Shown: piece by piece, positions 1 to 36,200 of the stretch
Numbering within the stretch: the stretch's first letter is position 1
Layout: every line of letters begins with the position of its first letter
The notes under the pieces: model-generated
The model's database searches: none
What the model was told of the DNA's origin: nothing
The model's input: only the letters and a program-made list of their open reading frames with translations
NCBI GenBank assembly: GCA_030141605.1
Contig: JAQGDQ010000378.1
Coordinates: 94,501-158,500 of the forward strand
From: Tubiluchus corallicola
Lineage: Eukaryota; Priapulida; Priapulimorpha; Priapulimorphida; Tubiluchidae
Direction of reading: 5' to 3'
Length of the DNA stretch: 64,000 nt
Position numbers and translations under genes: made by a program

Positions 1-828
1 TCAAAACAATGAAAGGGTAAGGCGCCAGAAGCTTTTTGCCTCTGGGTGCCACAAACACTTACTACACCACTGCGAAGGGACAAATGACAGCCAAATACTC
101 GGCTTTACTGAGCAGTGAACTAGACTTATTCCATTTCATTAACGTAAGTTCCATGTTTGTGTCAAAACCATGAAGAGATCTGTCAAATCCGCTTACCGCA
201 CAATGCCTGTCAAAATCGAATAGCGCAAGTTTTCCCAGAGATTCTAGGGCTTCTCCAATCCGTATTACATGTTACAATCATGGCTTCACCCTAAAGGCTC
301 AGTTTCTAAGGTCAGTGCTACTTTGGACAAGGACTAGACAACCTAAACTGCTGTGGGGAAAATGTAGACCACAGTTTGAATGTGAGAAGTAGATTTCCTG
401 AAGGAGTCTGATGGCTTTCCCCTGTTTGCATTAAAAGCGATATTGAATTTTGCTGAGAATGTGTGTAAGCTTCATATCCATTTAAGAATTCTGGAGAGCT
501 TTGCAGGATGCAGGTGTTTTGAAATTGACAGATTGAAACGCTGTACTTAAACGTTGGTTATAATGAATTCAAGCTGAGGAAAATTTGAACAGTTTAATAA
601 GGAAAGATTTATGTCAATGTAGAGTGCAGAAGATTGAAGGATTCAAAATGACAAGAGGGCGAGTGCGAAAATAAGTGAAATGAAAGAGAAAAAAAGACCG
701 GGGCGAGTTAAGTTCGCTATCATGTGCTGTCAAAGAATGGGCAGAGAAAGAGGGGATTCGGCTTAATTCGATACTTTATTCCTCGTTTAGAGGGAAAGGG
801 GAGAACAAGAAAGAGAAGGGGAGGAAAG

Positions 829-1272
<444 letters not shown>

Positions 1273-1847
1273 ATTATTATTAATATACTTTCTTTTCGCA
1301 GGTGTACAAAGAATTTACAAGCAAATACATCATAAAAAATACAATTACGTACGACACAGGTAACAATAAATACATGATCGAAAAACAAATCACAAGAAGT
1401 CTTTATTCCTAATTGTAGATAATGGTAAGAGAGCGATTTAATGATTCAAATTTATCTGAAATAATTAAAAAATATTCTTATTGAAGTATTGCTAACCATT
1501 TTCCCATGTAACACCTGACTTTTTTTTAGATAAAAATTGGTACGTGAAAATAACGAATACAGTGGCTCACCCTAACAAGTTGTGAGATCAAGTTTCTGAA
1601 AATTTAGCAAACTGTGTATATTCTTTGGCTTCTCCGCAATTTCCTCAAAACTTCACAGCCGTTATATATTTAATTTCGGCTACAATTTTTTTTATTTTGC
1701 TTAGTATTTACAATATCAATGTTAGATTCAAAACATTACTAATATGAATAGTTTCAATATTATTCAAGGTCTGCATTATCTATGTTTACTTTTGAAAACT
1801 GTTCGTTTAATACTACAGTTAGAAGATAAAAATAAAACAGACAAAGA

Positions 1848-2036
<189 letters not shown>

Positions 2037-3018
2037 GGGGGTTAAGGACGAACAGGAATATCTCTTTAAATAGTATATTGTTCTTCGTGTATGAAGGCAG
2101 AATGTACATCACCTCCCTTACCATGTATGCTAATGATACGCAAGACCAATAATTAAATCCGTGATTTAATCCGATTAATAGTCACATGTGTGGCAAATTG
2201 CATTCCGTATGCTGACGATTATAGAATGTGACCTGTAATAATGCAAAGGCAAAATTTAGTGGAAGACTGAATGAATTCAGATCCAAATGCTCGAACATGA
2301 CTATCACTTGGCTACGCCTGGTCAGTGAGCTTTACTTGAACAGTTTATTTTATTTTGCTTTATTTTAACTTAGTTTATTTTATTTTACAGTATTTTATTT
2401 CGTTATTTTATTATATCTTTTTGTACCAATCTATGCTGTAGTTCACATTGTGTAAACTTATTACAATACACCATTCGTAAACTCTGAGCTGCTTATAACT
2501 GTATTCGAAATTTTTTTATGTTTCATTAGACTGTGTCCTTAACAATAATCCGCATTTTAAAGAGATCCTTAAAAAGACGTATTTACATTATTACATAGCT
2601 AAATATTTTAATATATTTGATATTAAATACACCTCATTGATTTTAAAGGCCTGTAATGCAATTGTATTTTTGTAATGTTGTTTTTATTCACATATCACGT
2701 CAGTACATTCTTTTCTCTGCACTTGCATATCTAGCATATCTATTTGTTAGTATGTCATTATATAATTTTTTCTTATATAGTACTCGTGAACTCAAATACA
2801 AATAAAAATCTAAAAAATATCTACATTTTTGCCCTAATTTTCACATTTTGGCTCACATCTAGGGCTCTTCAACAGTCGCTGTTTTTAACCATACAATTGT
2901 CGATGCCTACCGTAATCATGAAAATCTGAGCGCAGACTCTCTTACGATTCGCTGCTCGCGGATTAAAGATAAGTACGAAAAATGACAGACTGCATAAAAG
3001 CTTTTATTCTATTTTCAG

Positions 3019-26536
<23,518 letters not shown>

Positions 26537-26839
26537 TAAAGAAAGCCAAATTTTTCTGATAATCATACATTATTTTCTATGAATAATTTAACTAAATTTT
26601 ATCATTTTAAAATACAACTGCTACTGGTCATTTGACCAATTTACTTTTACTATATTTATGCTAATTAAAATGTATAGTCCAGCTTAATGTCTGCCTTGCT
26701 AGAGGCTTAAAATAAGCTTAATTAACTTAATTATGTTACCCAAGTGTATATTAATTATGGTTATAATTTATTACTAAATTTTCTTGATTAAATTTAGTCA
26801 TTTAATTTTTATTAGATATGTTATAATTCCTTCTGAATT

Positions 26840-26845
26840 AATAAA
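26840..26845 (+). terminator. Candidate polyadenylation signal of ADCY3
   Basis: AATAAA about 300 bases past the stop codon. Another AATAAA overlaps the stop at 26535 but is too early to be likely. Confidence 0.4.
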
Positions 26846-26896
26846 AGCTTTTATAATGTTATTTGGGTTGTACTTAATGTTAACGTTATGAATGTA

Positions 26897-26935
26897 ATCT
26901 AACCTAACCTAAGTTCCGCACCTAACCTGACCTAG
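26897..26935. repeat. CCTAA-rich short tract
   Basis: CTAACCTAACCTAA and later CCTAACCTGACCTAG resemble a degenerate telomere-type repeat, too short to interpret further. Confidence 0.4.
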
Positions 26936-27043
26936 AAGCATTAAGACATTGTGAAACGCTTATCAAATATGGCCTTGCTCGTCATTAATTTTTTCCGCTG
27001 TTTCGATCAAAGTAGGTTGTAAGGCGCCCACTGTAACATACTT

Positions 27044-27727
27044 TCAGAAAATGTAAATGATTGAAAAGCCAATGCTGCATTGTTGCTTCCGGTCTTGTGC
27101 TTCGTTGCTTGTTACGTCATTTGTTAATTGTACATCTTCCCGGTACGTAGTTACTGTTGTTGGCAGTCCTTTGTCTAGCTCCATTTCTCTGTTGTGTTGA
27201 GGTTGCTCCGATGCTTGTCTGATGTCGTTTAGTTGGTTTGCTGAGCAGCACATTGCACTTTTGCACTTCCGTAGGTATATTTTGAGATTTTTTGCGAAGA
27301 CTTTTGTTCCTGCGTCTCTATTCAGATGACTCTTATCATGCTCATACAACGTTGTGATTGGCTTTCCTTTAAGGCCCAAGTTGCTGTTATCACGCAAAAT
27401 CACGTTCTCCTCCATGTTCTCGTGTTCAGATCCGATGGATGCGTTGGTGAGATTGACTTTCGTTGAACAGTCACCACGAGATGGCATTAGTGACACAAGG
27501 ACATAGTCACTTTTAGTTGCTGCTATTTCTATCAAACGCTTCATGTCGGTGATATAGGTTTCCATACTAGCACTGTATGATTGATCTTCGATTATGGTTA
27601 ATAATAGAGTACTGCATTTGTGTGTCAGAGGCTCAGAGCTGCTTGCAAATTGCTTTAACCTGACCCACGAGTGAGTGAAGAACACCTGTAGGGTGCGTTT
27701 GATACACCTCCTGACCAAAAACAGCAT
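27044..27727 (-). pseudogene. SGNH/GDSL-hydrolase-like ORF, probably a transposon-derived fragment
   Basis: 227-codon open frame from an ATG, with an in-frame stop six codons upstream. Residues about 57-150 resemble the C-terminal half of the SGNH-hydrolase domain often found in retroelement-associated proteins: a hydrophobic strand YVLVSLMPSRGD, then a DKSHLNRDAGTKVFAKNL block that would carry the catalytic Asp/His pair. The N-terminal block with the catalytic Ser is not recognisable, and the sequence upstream to 28085 on the same strand has other frames broken by stops. The last 60 residues have no family resemblance I know. I read this as an old mobile-element remnant lying between ADCY3 and the FAM117-like gene, not a host gene. 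A short single-exon host gene cannot be excluded. Confidence 0.45.
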
Positions 27728-30245
27728 TTTTTTTCTAAAATTTTATTGTTTCACTTTTAATTGAACAGCAGCTAAAGCTACTGCGTCGATATGCTCTTTA
27801 CTTTTGGCCTTGATCGTGCATTCAACATATTCGTCGGTGTATGAATACAGTTGAGCTGTTGTGATTACACTTACAGTAGACCTCTACGGTAAACGTGGAT
27901 TTAGGAATGTTCGCACTACAGCAAACGTTCGCATATGCTGCCCATCTTTTCCCACTAGTGAATAGGAAACTTCCGTTTCTGGATATGCACTTAGGACTAC
28001 TATTGTCAACACAGGTGTCCCAACAGGCTAATGATCAAACGCTTCAATCGAATCAGATATTCTCTCAAATTTTAGAGTGTTTACAATAACTTGCAAAGAC
28101 AAAATGCAAGTAATGCAGTTAGCTTATGGATGTATCTAATAAATAAAAAGTAGGCAAAAACTGTAATTAAATTTAAGTGTAACATATGGAAGCAAATTAT
28201 AAATGTAACGAATAAACAAAAATGCAGTTAAATCATTAATGTAACAAAAAAAAGTAAGCTCATATGGAGTTAATCATAAATACAGCAAATGAAATGAAGA
28301 ATGCTGTTACAAAGAACAGAAGACTAGAAAAGTACTGAAAAATACCCCGACCAAATATGCAAACTTTTTTGAGAGCTAAGAGACGAGGTTAATCTCAAGT
28401 ATTGACAATAAACATTAACATGTGAAAATAGAAAATAAAACAAAACTAAAGATTAGACTTGATACAAAATGAAGGTTTACGAAGCAGTTTATCTGTAATA
28501 ACAAGAAAGTCTCTTGCTAAGTGTCGATAATAAGCATAAATAGAAATTTAATACAAAATAATATCAAAATATTAGCACGTTTGTTTTCATAGGCTATGTA
28601 GGATATGGGCATAATCGAATACATTACTAAAATTTTAACAAGAGGAACCAGATAATGAGAATTATAACAAATCAGCGTTTCACCATGTGCATTAATTGAA
28701 AATAAAACTAATAACTTCATATGAGTATGTGTGCAAAGATGGGGATATACTCTGGTAATTTTGTTTTGTTATGGTGTATAATTAATGTAAACAATGTCGT
28801 ACTATGTGGTCTGCCAGCTGGTGCCAATTCAAGATATACATATCTGAACACATATGTTGAATTTAGATTCAGTATTTAAATAAGAGTAAAGGATAGTAAA
28901 AATAAGAGTAGTAAAAATGTTATCATTGCTTATAGCTTTTACTTACTTGGATAGCCAGATGCCTTACATTGCAACTAATATTGCAACTATGGAATTGCAA
29001 AATATAAAATGCACCATTATAGTCATCATCTGTCACAGCCACATACTACAAGACAAAAAATAAAAAGGACAGGTCTCAAACATTCGCTTAAAGGGACACC
29101 TACGTTAAAACAGAATGACATTCTCGTTACACACAAAATATGATACACCACATCGCAGACATGACGTTTCAAATGTTTTGTAGTTCAGTATAGTAGTTAA
29201 TTTAATAGCTCTTAGTGTTTGTAAGTTAGTAGGTTTAAAAATAGTGTCTGATGTTTATTGTGATTAACTATGTGTGTTAGCCTTCGTTTATTCATTTTTA
29301 TGTGCTTACCATGCAGTTTGTTATTATAGTTTTTTGTCATTATGTAGCATTTAATTTGTAAGGCTATATTACCATCATCTTTATTTTTTTGGAAAAAAGA
29401 CTGTTATCAGCGATTTTTGTATCAAACATGACATGTAATTATTTGGTAAATAAAGACGATGTCTATCTATCTTACAGTATAATAATTATAGTAATATAAT
29501 GTTAAAACAATCGAGATATCTTCAACTTAATTGTAACTTGAAAGACAAAGATGACAGTGCATTAATTGGGTGCAGAAAAAAACAACCTGTAACAGCTCGA
29601 GTAATAACAGAATAACCAAAATGATAACAGAAGCAAAGTTGATGACAACAACAACTATGAAAATGATGAAGATGGCAATGGCAGTGATTACGATGATGAT
29701 TGATGGCAAGTTAGAAGTATCAATGAGAATACAAGGACGACGTTCACGAGAGTGCGACAAACCAGAAGTACTGTTGCAATGATGTAAAAAAATAAATTGA
29801 TAATAGAAAGTGCGGAGAAATATGTAATTTAAAGCATCTAATGAGGCGAGTGATCGAAGTCTGAAGGTCTTGGAAAGTGCACCCTTGACGAGTTGCTGCA
29901 GCGAGCGAGAAAAGTAGAACATCCAGTGGTGTGTAGCTGTAGCTTCATTATTTCTTTGATGAAAACCCTAGATTTATTACTTTTTTTAATTGGCATTTTG
30001 CCTTAAAGTGACGTCGATTACTTAGCAAATTTGTACGTTTTATTTATTCTTACATTTCGTTCTACATGTTTCAACTTGTTATACATACATAGCTTTTGTT
30101 AAATTTGTGTATTTGGAGGAAACGAAGACAAAGAATATCGAATCAGTTTCGAGTGTTGATCGCCCTCCAATGCCACATAAATTTGTTGTCCATGAAACCA
30201 TTATAGATTTTGACCATTACTTTCTGATCAATATTGTTTATTTCA
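27728..30245. other. Intergenic spacer between ADCY3 and the FAM117-like gene
   Basis: AT-rich with no convincing ORF. The 5'UTR exon of the FAM117-like gene should lie here or further upstream, because the first coding exon has a splice acceptor at 30246, but I could not place it. Confidence 0.5.
29160..29475 (+). mobile_element. Probable 3' tail of a non-LTR retroelement
   Basis: AT-rich non-coding stretch ending in AAATAAAGACGATGTCTATC followed by TATCTT. Ending in an AATAAA-like signal plus a short TCTA repeat is typical of LINE 3' ends. No coding part is left. Confidence 0.35.
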
Positions 30246-30297
30246 GGTCAGTGGATGACATGTCATGTAAAGGAATGAATTTTATACTTCTAAGGTG

Positions 30298-33200
30298 ATG
30301 GCAGCCTTGACTAACATGAATAGATTTCAAAGATCACCAGGATTAGGTAAGACTGACAGTGTTATGTCACAGCTATGACCCCGTATTTGCGATAAGCCAA
30401 ATAAAGTCATGGAGGTGATGGAGTTGTTAAATTTGTGTAGCTATTAAGTTTTATTGTTTTTGATTTCAGGTGAGAGGTCACGGATTAGGGTCAGTCCTGT
30501 AACAAGGTCGAGTCCAAAGATACAGAGGACAGTGTCACTTGATACTATATATCTGAGTGGACAATGGCCTAGGGACATAAACCGTCTGGCCAGTGATAAG
30601 GCCACACAGGTATAATATTTTGCGATTTTTTTCGTTTGAAAACTAAGTTATGTTTCTTCCGGAAAGCGTCAAAACAACAAACTAACCATTATTTTATAGT
30701 CCTTGATGGATCCGGCGTGAAGTACGGGAGGCTTAAGCTTGGTCATATTGTAGCTTTTTTGGTGCATTTAGTGTTGGCATTGTTGTCACTTTTATTCCTG
30801 AACACTTTCACCCTGAACGACGCTGAGAATTTCACATGATGGTTGCAGACTGTAATCAGTGTCTGATTATTTACTTTCCCAAAACCGTTCACACAATGCC
30901 TGTTAAATGTGTCTGCCCTATACATTGTTATAATGTTATAGTTCACCATTTTCATTTTAGTGTAAAAATGGATCTGTTTAACGATGTTTATTCTAAATTT
31001 TTACAAAAAAAATGGGTGCTAAGACAACTGTAAAAACTTCCCAAAATCGCAAGGAAGCCGTTAACTTCGCAAGAAGTGAGCAAGTGTCAGATTGAAGTAC
31101 AATTCTACTTCCATTCCAATTTTGCTCTGCTTATCATTGTATTATAATGTCACAAATTTAGTGAAGTTCGAATACGAGTGCCCGAGATCAAGATCAAAAC
31201 TTCACTAAAGGAAACTGAAGGAATAAAATATACAAACACTAGAAAATATGTGTTCATTTTGTGACATTTTGCAGTTGTGGTATTATACATTTTGGCGATG
31301 TGACATTAATTTTTTTCTAGGTTTTTATAATTTCTCTTCTGAGCTGTTATAACAGTGACATTTAGTAAACATATGAATTTTGAGAAGACAAAAATTGTCA
31401 GAAGAATTGTTAGAATTATTAGGAGAGATTTCTGAAAAATAAAAACAAGTGAAAAATATAAATGATTTTGGTTGAAACTATAAGTGACTTTATGTAAACA
31501 AAGTCACAAATATTACAGTACAGCACTGAAAACAACATGCCTATCCACAATGCTCCGTAAGTCTTACCTTGCTTATTCGTTGTTGCTGTGATTCGCATTA
31601 GACTTGCATGCAGTTTAGTTATAATAAATTGTGTGGCTTGTATTGGATTTTTTGTGCTACAGGTCATCTATACTCAGCTTATTTATCGTTTTATACAACA
31701 TTAACAATCAAGTACTAAATTACAAAATTGTACTTTTGCGTTTTGCACATCACCGAATTACCTAATTTGGATTATTATTTTAAATGCATGCCATAAATTT
31801 TTAACTTTATTTTATCCAGTTATAAAATCCAACTTTAACTTATTTTCCACTGTCATTTATGAAGAAAGCAGAAGAAATGCAAATTTGATCAGATGCAGTT
31901 TTAATACCTAGGTCTTCATTCCTTAAAATGCTTTGCGTTATTCCAAATAGACAAATAGTCTTGACTAAAAAATTAGCTTGTAGATTGTCCTTTTGGTCTA
32001 TAGGTTTGTTAATTCCTGTATCACAACAAGTGGCTTCTACAGCAATGGCACTCTGTATGATGACCATCTGTATGTATAAACTTGTTACCCCTTATTGCTT
32101 TATCAAGAAAGTTTTGCACCTTCGTGTTGGTTGAGTATGATGAAACGATTTTTTTACTAATTAAAAAACTGACTGTACAGGTACACACATTTTTTATAAT
32201 GCTTACCTGAAATGGAGGTACTCATGAATGTTACCTCATAATTCGAATCTTGCAGACTCCATCAGAATGGATGGACGAGGCAGAGAGGCAGAAGAAAGAA
32301 GCCTATCATAAGAGGTCATCTTCTGTGGGCAGCAACGGTCAGCAACAGCACATGAAGGAGATGAAAGATGTAAGTCAAGCTCCATAATTTTGTGTTTCTA
32401 AAAACTATATCTGGTTTCTCTTTTGAAATGATTAAGTTGTCTCGGAGAGGTGTGTTCATTTTTGAATCGCTAAGAAGTGTTTGTAGAAGAAGCATTGTCT
32501 AACATCCCTGACAGTGTGTTGTAATAGATGGCTTTGGCATCTCTTTGTAAAGTCTTGGGGAGGTTCCCCAGTACATGACTTGGTACATGCTAGGGCTGAG
32601 CAGAATTAGAAAGGTAGCCAAAGAGTTCCTTTTGTGTGGAGCATGACTTGAAAAATTCCGACTTGTGTGCACAGAGCCCATAGCTAGGCAAGTAAGCACC
32701 TTAACATGACTTGCTGGATGGCATAGCTCAATGGTAGCATGCTCACTTACTTAAAAAAATAGTGGCCATCACACCTTTCTCTAACTGTAGTATGCATTGT
32801 AGTCATTTGTTTCGGATTTCTGAACACTTGAATTGAGGTAGCTATGAAGCCCAAGAATTTTTAGGCTTCTGGCATAAGTAGGATACATAAGAGATCCAGT
32901 TTTGCAATGCGAAAGGGAAGAAAAAAAATTTGCATCTTATCGTGGACACAGCTTGCGCAATGCTGGACATTAAAATGCCAAGTTGAAATTTTAAAGTTTG
33001 CTTATTTTAATTTCAGTGACTTCCACTTTTTTGTAAAATTCATTCTGCTGTCTGCATTTTCCATTCTCTTCCATATTTTTAAAGAAATTTTCAAGCCAAA
33101 TTTTGTAAAAGGAAAATGGCAGTGGCACTTCAAATCAGTATATTTTTATTTAAAAAAATAGTTTTCAAATTAAAGGTGGGCAGATGTTGTGACCGAGCAA

Positions 33201-36200
33201 AGAAGGCTTATAAATATCTTTTATACAAAACTGTGAAGTTTTTCATGACATTAGGACTTCCAAATTCAGTTGCTAATATGTCTTAAGCACATTATATATG
33301 ATATTTGTGTAAAATTCTCAAAAAACTTTAGTTCATATAACTATAATTAAATTGCTTCCAAACTTCTATCATTTTCCTAGCTAAAATATGAGCCAGCTGC
33401 TGTAAAATCATTCAAAGTCACAGTGAAATTCCTATCAAAGAATTTCGTTTTTAACTGTAAACACTATAGAAAAATAGATTTAAAGCAGGAAGAAACACCC
33501 TTTGAAAAGAAAACTTAAAAATTTGTCTTTAAATTTTGTATCACTCATATGCTGTATTATTGGACACAGAGCTTGTGTTAGTAGTAACGCTGTATAAAAC
33601 TTGTAAATCTAGATCCCGCGATGACTGTTAGGTGCAGCCATTTTAACTATAACTGTTTAAAACAAGTTTAGATAAAATTGCTTCAAAGTTTGAAAAAATA
33701 ATCGGAGCATTCGTAACACACTCTTCACTAATTAAGCAAAAGTTTGTTTATATTACAGTAAGATTAAAAATACGTTTTTTCGTAAACATGAGGTGCACAC
33801 TGGGATGGCGATACAGTGCTGTTTTACCAGGTGGCGTGAATATTTTAAATTATTAATAATTTTCTTTTCCATTTGTAAACATGTCTTTCAAACAGTTAAG
33901 TCTAACCCTAAGTATGGAAGTAACTCTAACTTTGTATGGAAAGTTTTTTGAGATATATTTTAAATTTTCCTTTCTTCCCCTTTTACCTTCTTATGTTCAA
34001 TAGAAATCTTATTAAATGAAAACAAGTAGCCTTAGCAATGGGTTTGACCTTGATATAATTAAATTTGAATTGACAATTGTGTAACAGGCATTTACTGAAG
34101 GTAGAATGTGTTCACCTAGTGTTTCTATAAGATATATAATATTATACTAGCGTTACAGAGTCAGGTAGAATCCTCCCAGCTTTACATAGTGTGTCCAAAT
34201 TCTAGTTTTCAAACATTAATGGTGTTCTGAACTTTATATGCATGCTTGTTTTGTATGTACAGTTAAACCTCATTATAACGCCCTTCTTTATAATGCTAAC
34301 CTCGCTTAATACCATGTTGTATGCATAACACCTATATCGCATACGATATACGTAACAAATAAGTACTATTAAATTACTACTATGGCATCAAATTTTTTAT
34401 GCCAGACTTAAATAAAATTGAAAAATTTGTTCTTACATCTTTCATTGGTAATCCCGACATTAGGATCGTGAGTAATTAGACTAAGTAGCAGTGAACATTT
34501 TTAATTATGAGATACGGTGAATTTAATATAAGCCATATCTTTTTTTGCGTTATCAGCGTTTTTCTTAGCTTGTATTTACGTAGTTTGCTGCCAAAAAGTT
34601 CAGTGATGGTACAAGATACCAAAAACCAGTTTGTGTAAATAGCTAGCATGAGTTCACACACGTATACAGTATATGCACCTTTCCTCCAGGGTAGTGAGGT
34701 ATTACTAATATATATATATATATATATATTGTATGTGATTGTTATCAGTTAATCTTTACATAGTGTAAGGTATGCGGTTGTTACAATGCGATACCAGTTA
34801 TTTGATAATTTTGAAAATGGCAAACATTCAAAATACTGAAAAATACAAAAAAGCAAAAAAGGCATTTATAGTATTATGTAAAGTTTGCTCAACATACAGA
34901 TCATATTGTCTTAAAATTGCTGTAAAGGGCTTTAAGATCTTCAAATTAAAGAATCAGTTTAACTCGTTTGGCATAATATACCAGCCACAGGCCATATGTT
35001 GTCCGAAAATTGCATTAGAAGGGTCACGAATATACACAAATTAATCCATATTTTTCCACGTTCTGTTTGCAATAAATTTTATTTAAATAGCAACTTTGAT
35101 GTATTCTGTATTGGCTAAGTAACTATGGTTACAAAGGTATTTGAATAATGCAATTTCGTGTAATTTATAAAAGTTATAATCATAGTTGGCCCATCGGCAA
35201 GAGGTTTCTGTTAGTGTAACCATTATACATTCACATGATTCTATGCTGCTCAAATAAACAAGCTAGCACATGTTTATGCTACAAAGTCACACCCTATAGA
35301 GATGATTTTAGAATGTGTTACTTCTTGAAATCTTACATTTTTGTAGCCTCTGCTGGCAACCTGGCAGTTTACATCACATAACTGTTAATTCTCTGAATTT
35401 GTTTGTTTATGTTTATCAACCCACAGGCTGCTCATCTAAACTGGGTTTAGCGTATCAAGGGAAATTTCGAAAACAAAAAACTATGTTGACGTTACAAAGA
35501 TATGAAGTTACTAATTAGTGTGTTATCTTTTGTAACACTATTATTTGACTATTATTTGTAACGCTATTATTTGACTAATTGCATTTTTAGTCTCTTTACG
35601 ATTAATGCTATTGGCAGTGGATGTAATCTATAGGTTCCTGGTTCAAATCCAGGTTCAGTTGAGATTTTTTCAATTTTATTTTTTTTGTCAAGTTAGGTTT
35701 CAAAAAATTACAATTATTAATCATTAGTGCAGGTTAACATTTTTATACTTGCGTTGTGTTACAAATTACCAGCAAACGTGGTGCCCGTACATTGTATTTA
35801 GTTCTGTTTTGTTACTGATTATACTAATTATTGTTTTTTTGTGTTTTGTCACACAGATCAGGCAGAAGCTGCGAAATTCAAAAGAGTCGAAGGGCAACCT
35901 TGGCAGTCAGCGTCAGAGCCCTCTTCATGGAAATCATGGGTTGTCTGCTCACGCTTCTCACACCGTATCACGAGCTATTACGATTCCAGGTTTGCTTGAA
36001 ATTCTTTATATTGTTTGTTGCCTCTGATTTTAGCTACGTAACTTGTTCAGTGTGACACATATTGTTGATGTCAGCATGGTAGCAGCATTATTCTGCAGTT
36101 TGACACTCTGCAAGACAGGATTTGGCACCCAGTAGCATGCTATACTCAACATACACAGTTGTGAAGGGACTGGTACCTTGTTGATTATTAAAGATAACTG

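Noticed and set aside
35605-35670. tRNA gene
   Set aside because: Perfect T arm but no A box, D arm or acceptor stem; kept as a SINE or tRNA pseudogene fragment.
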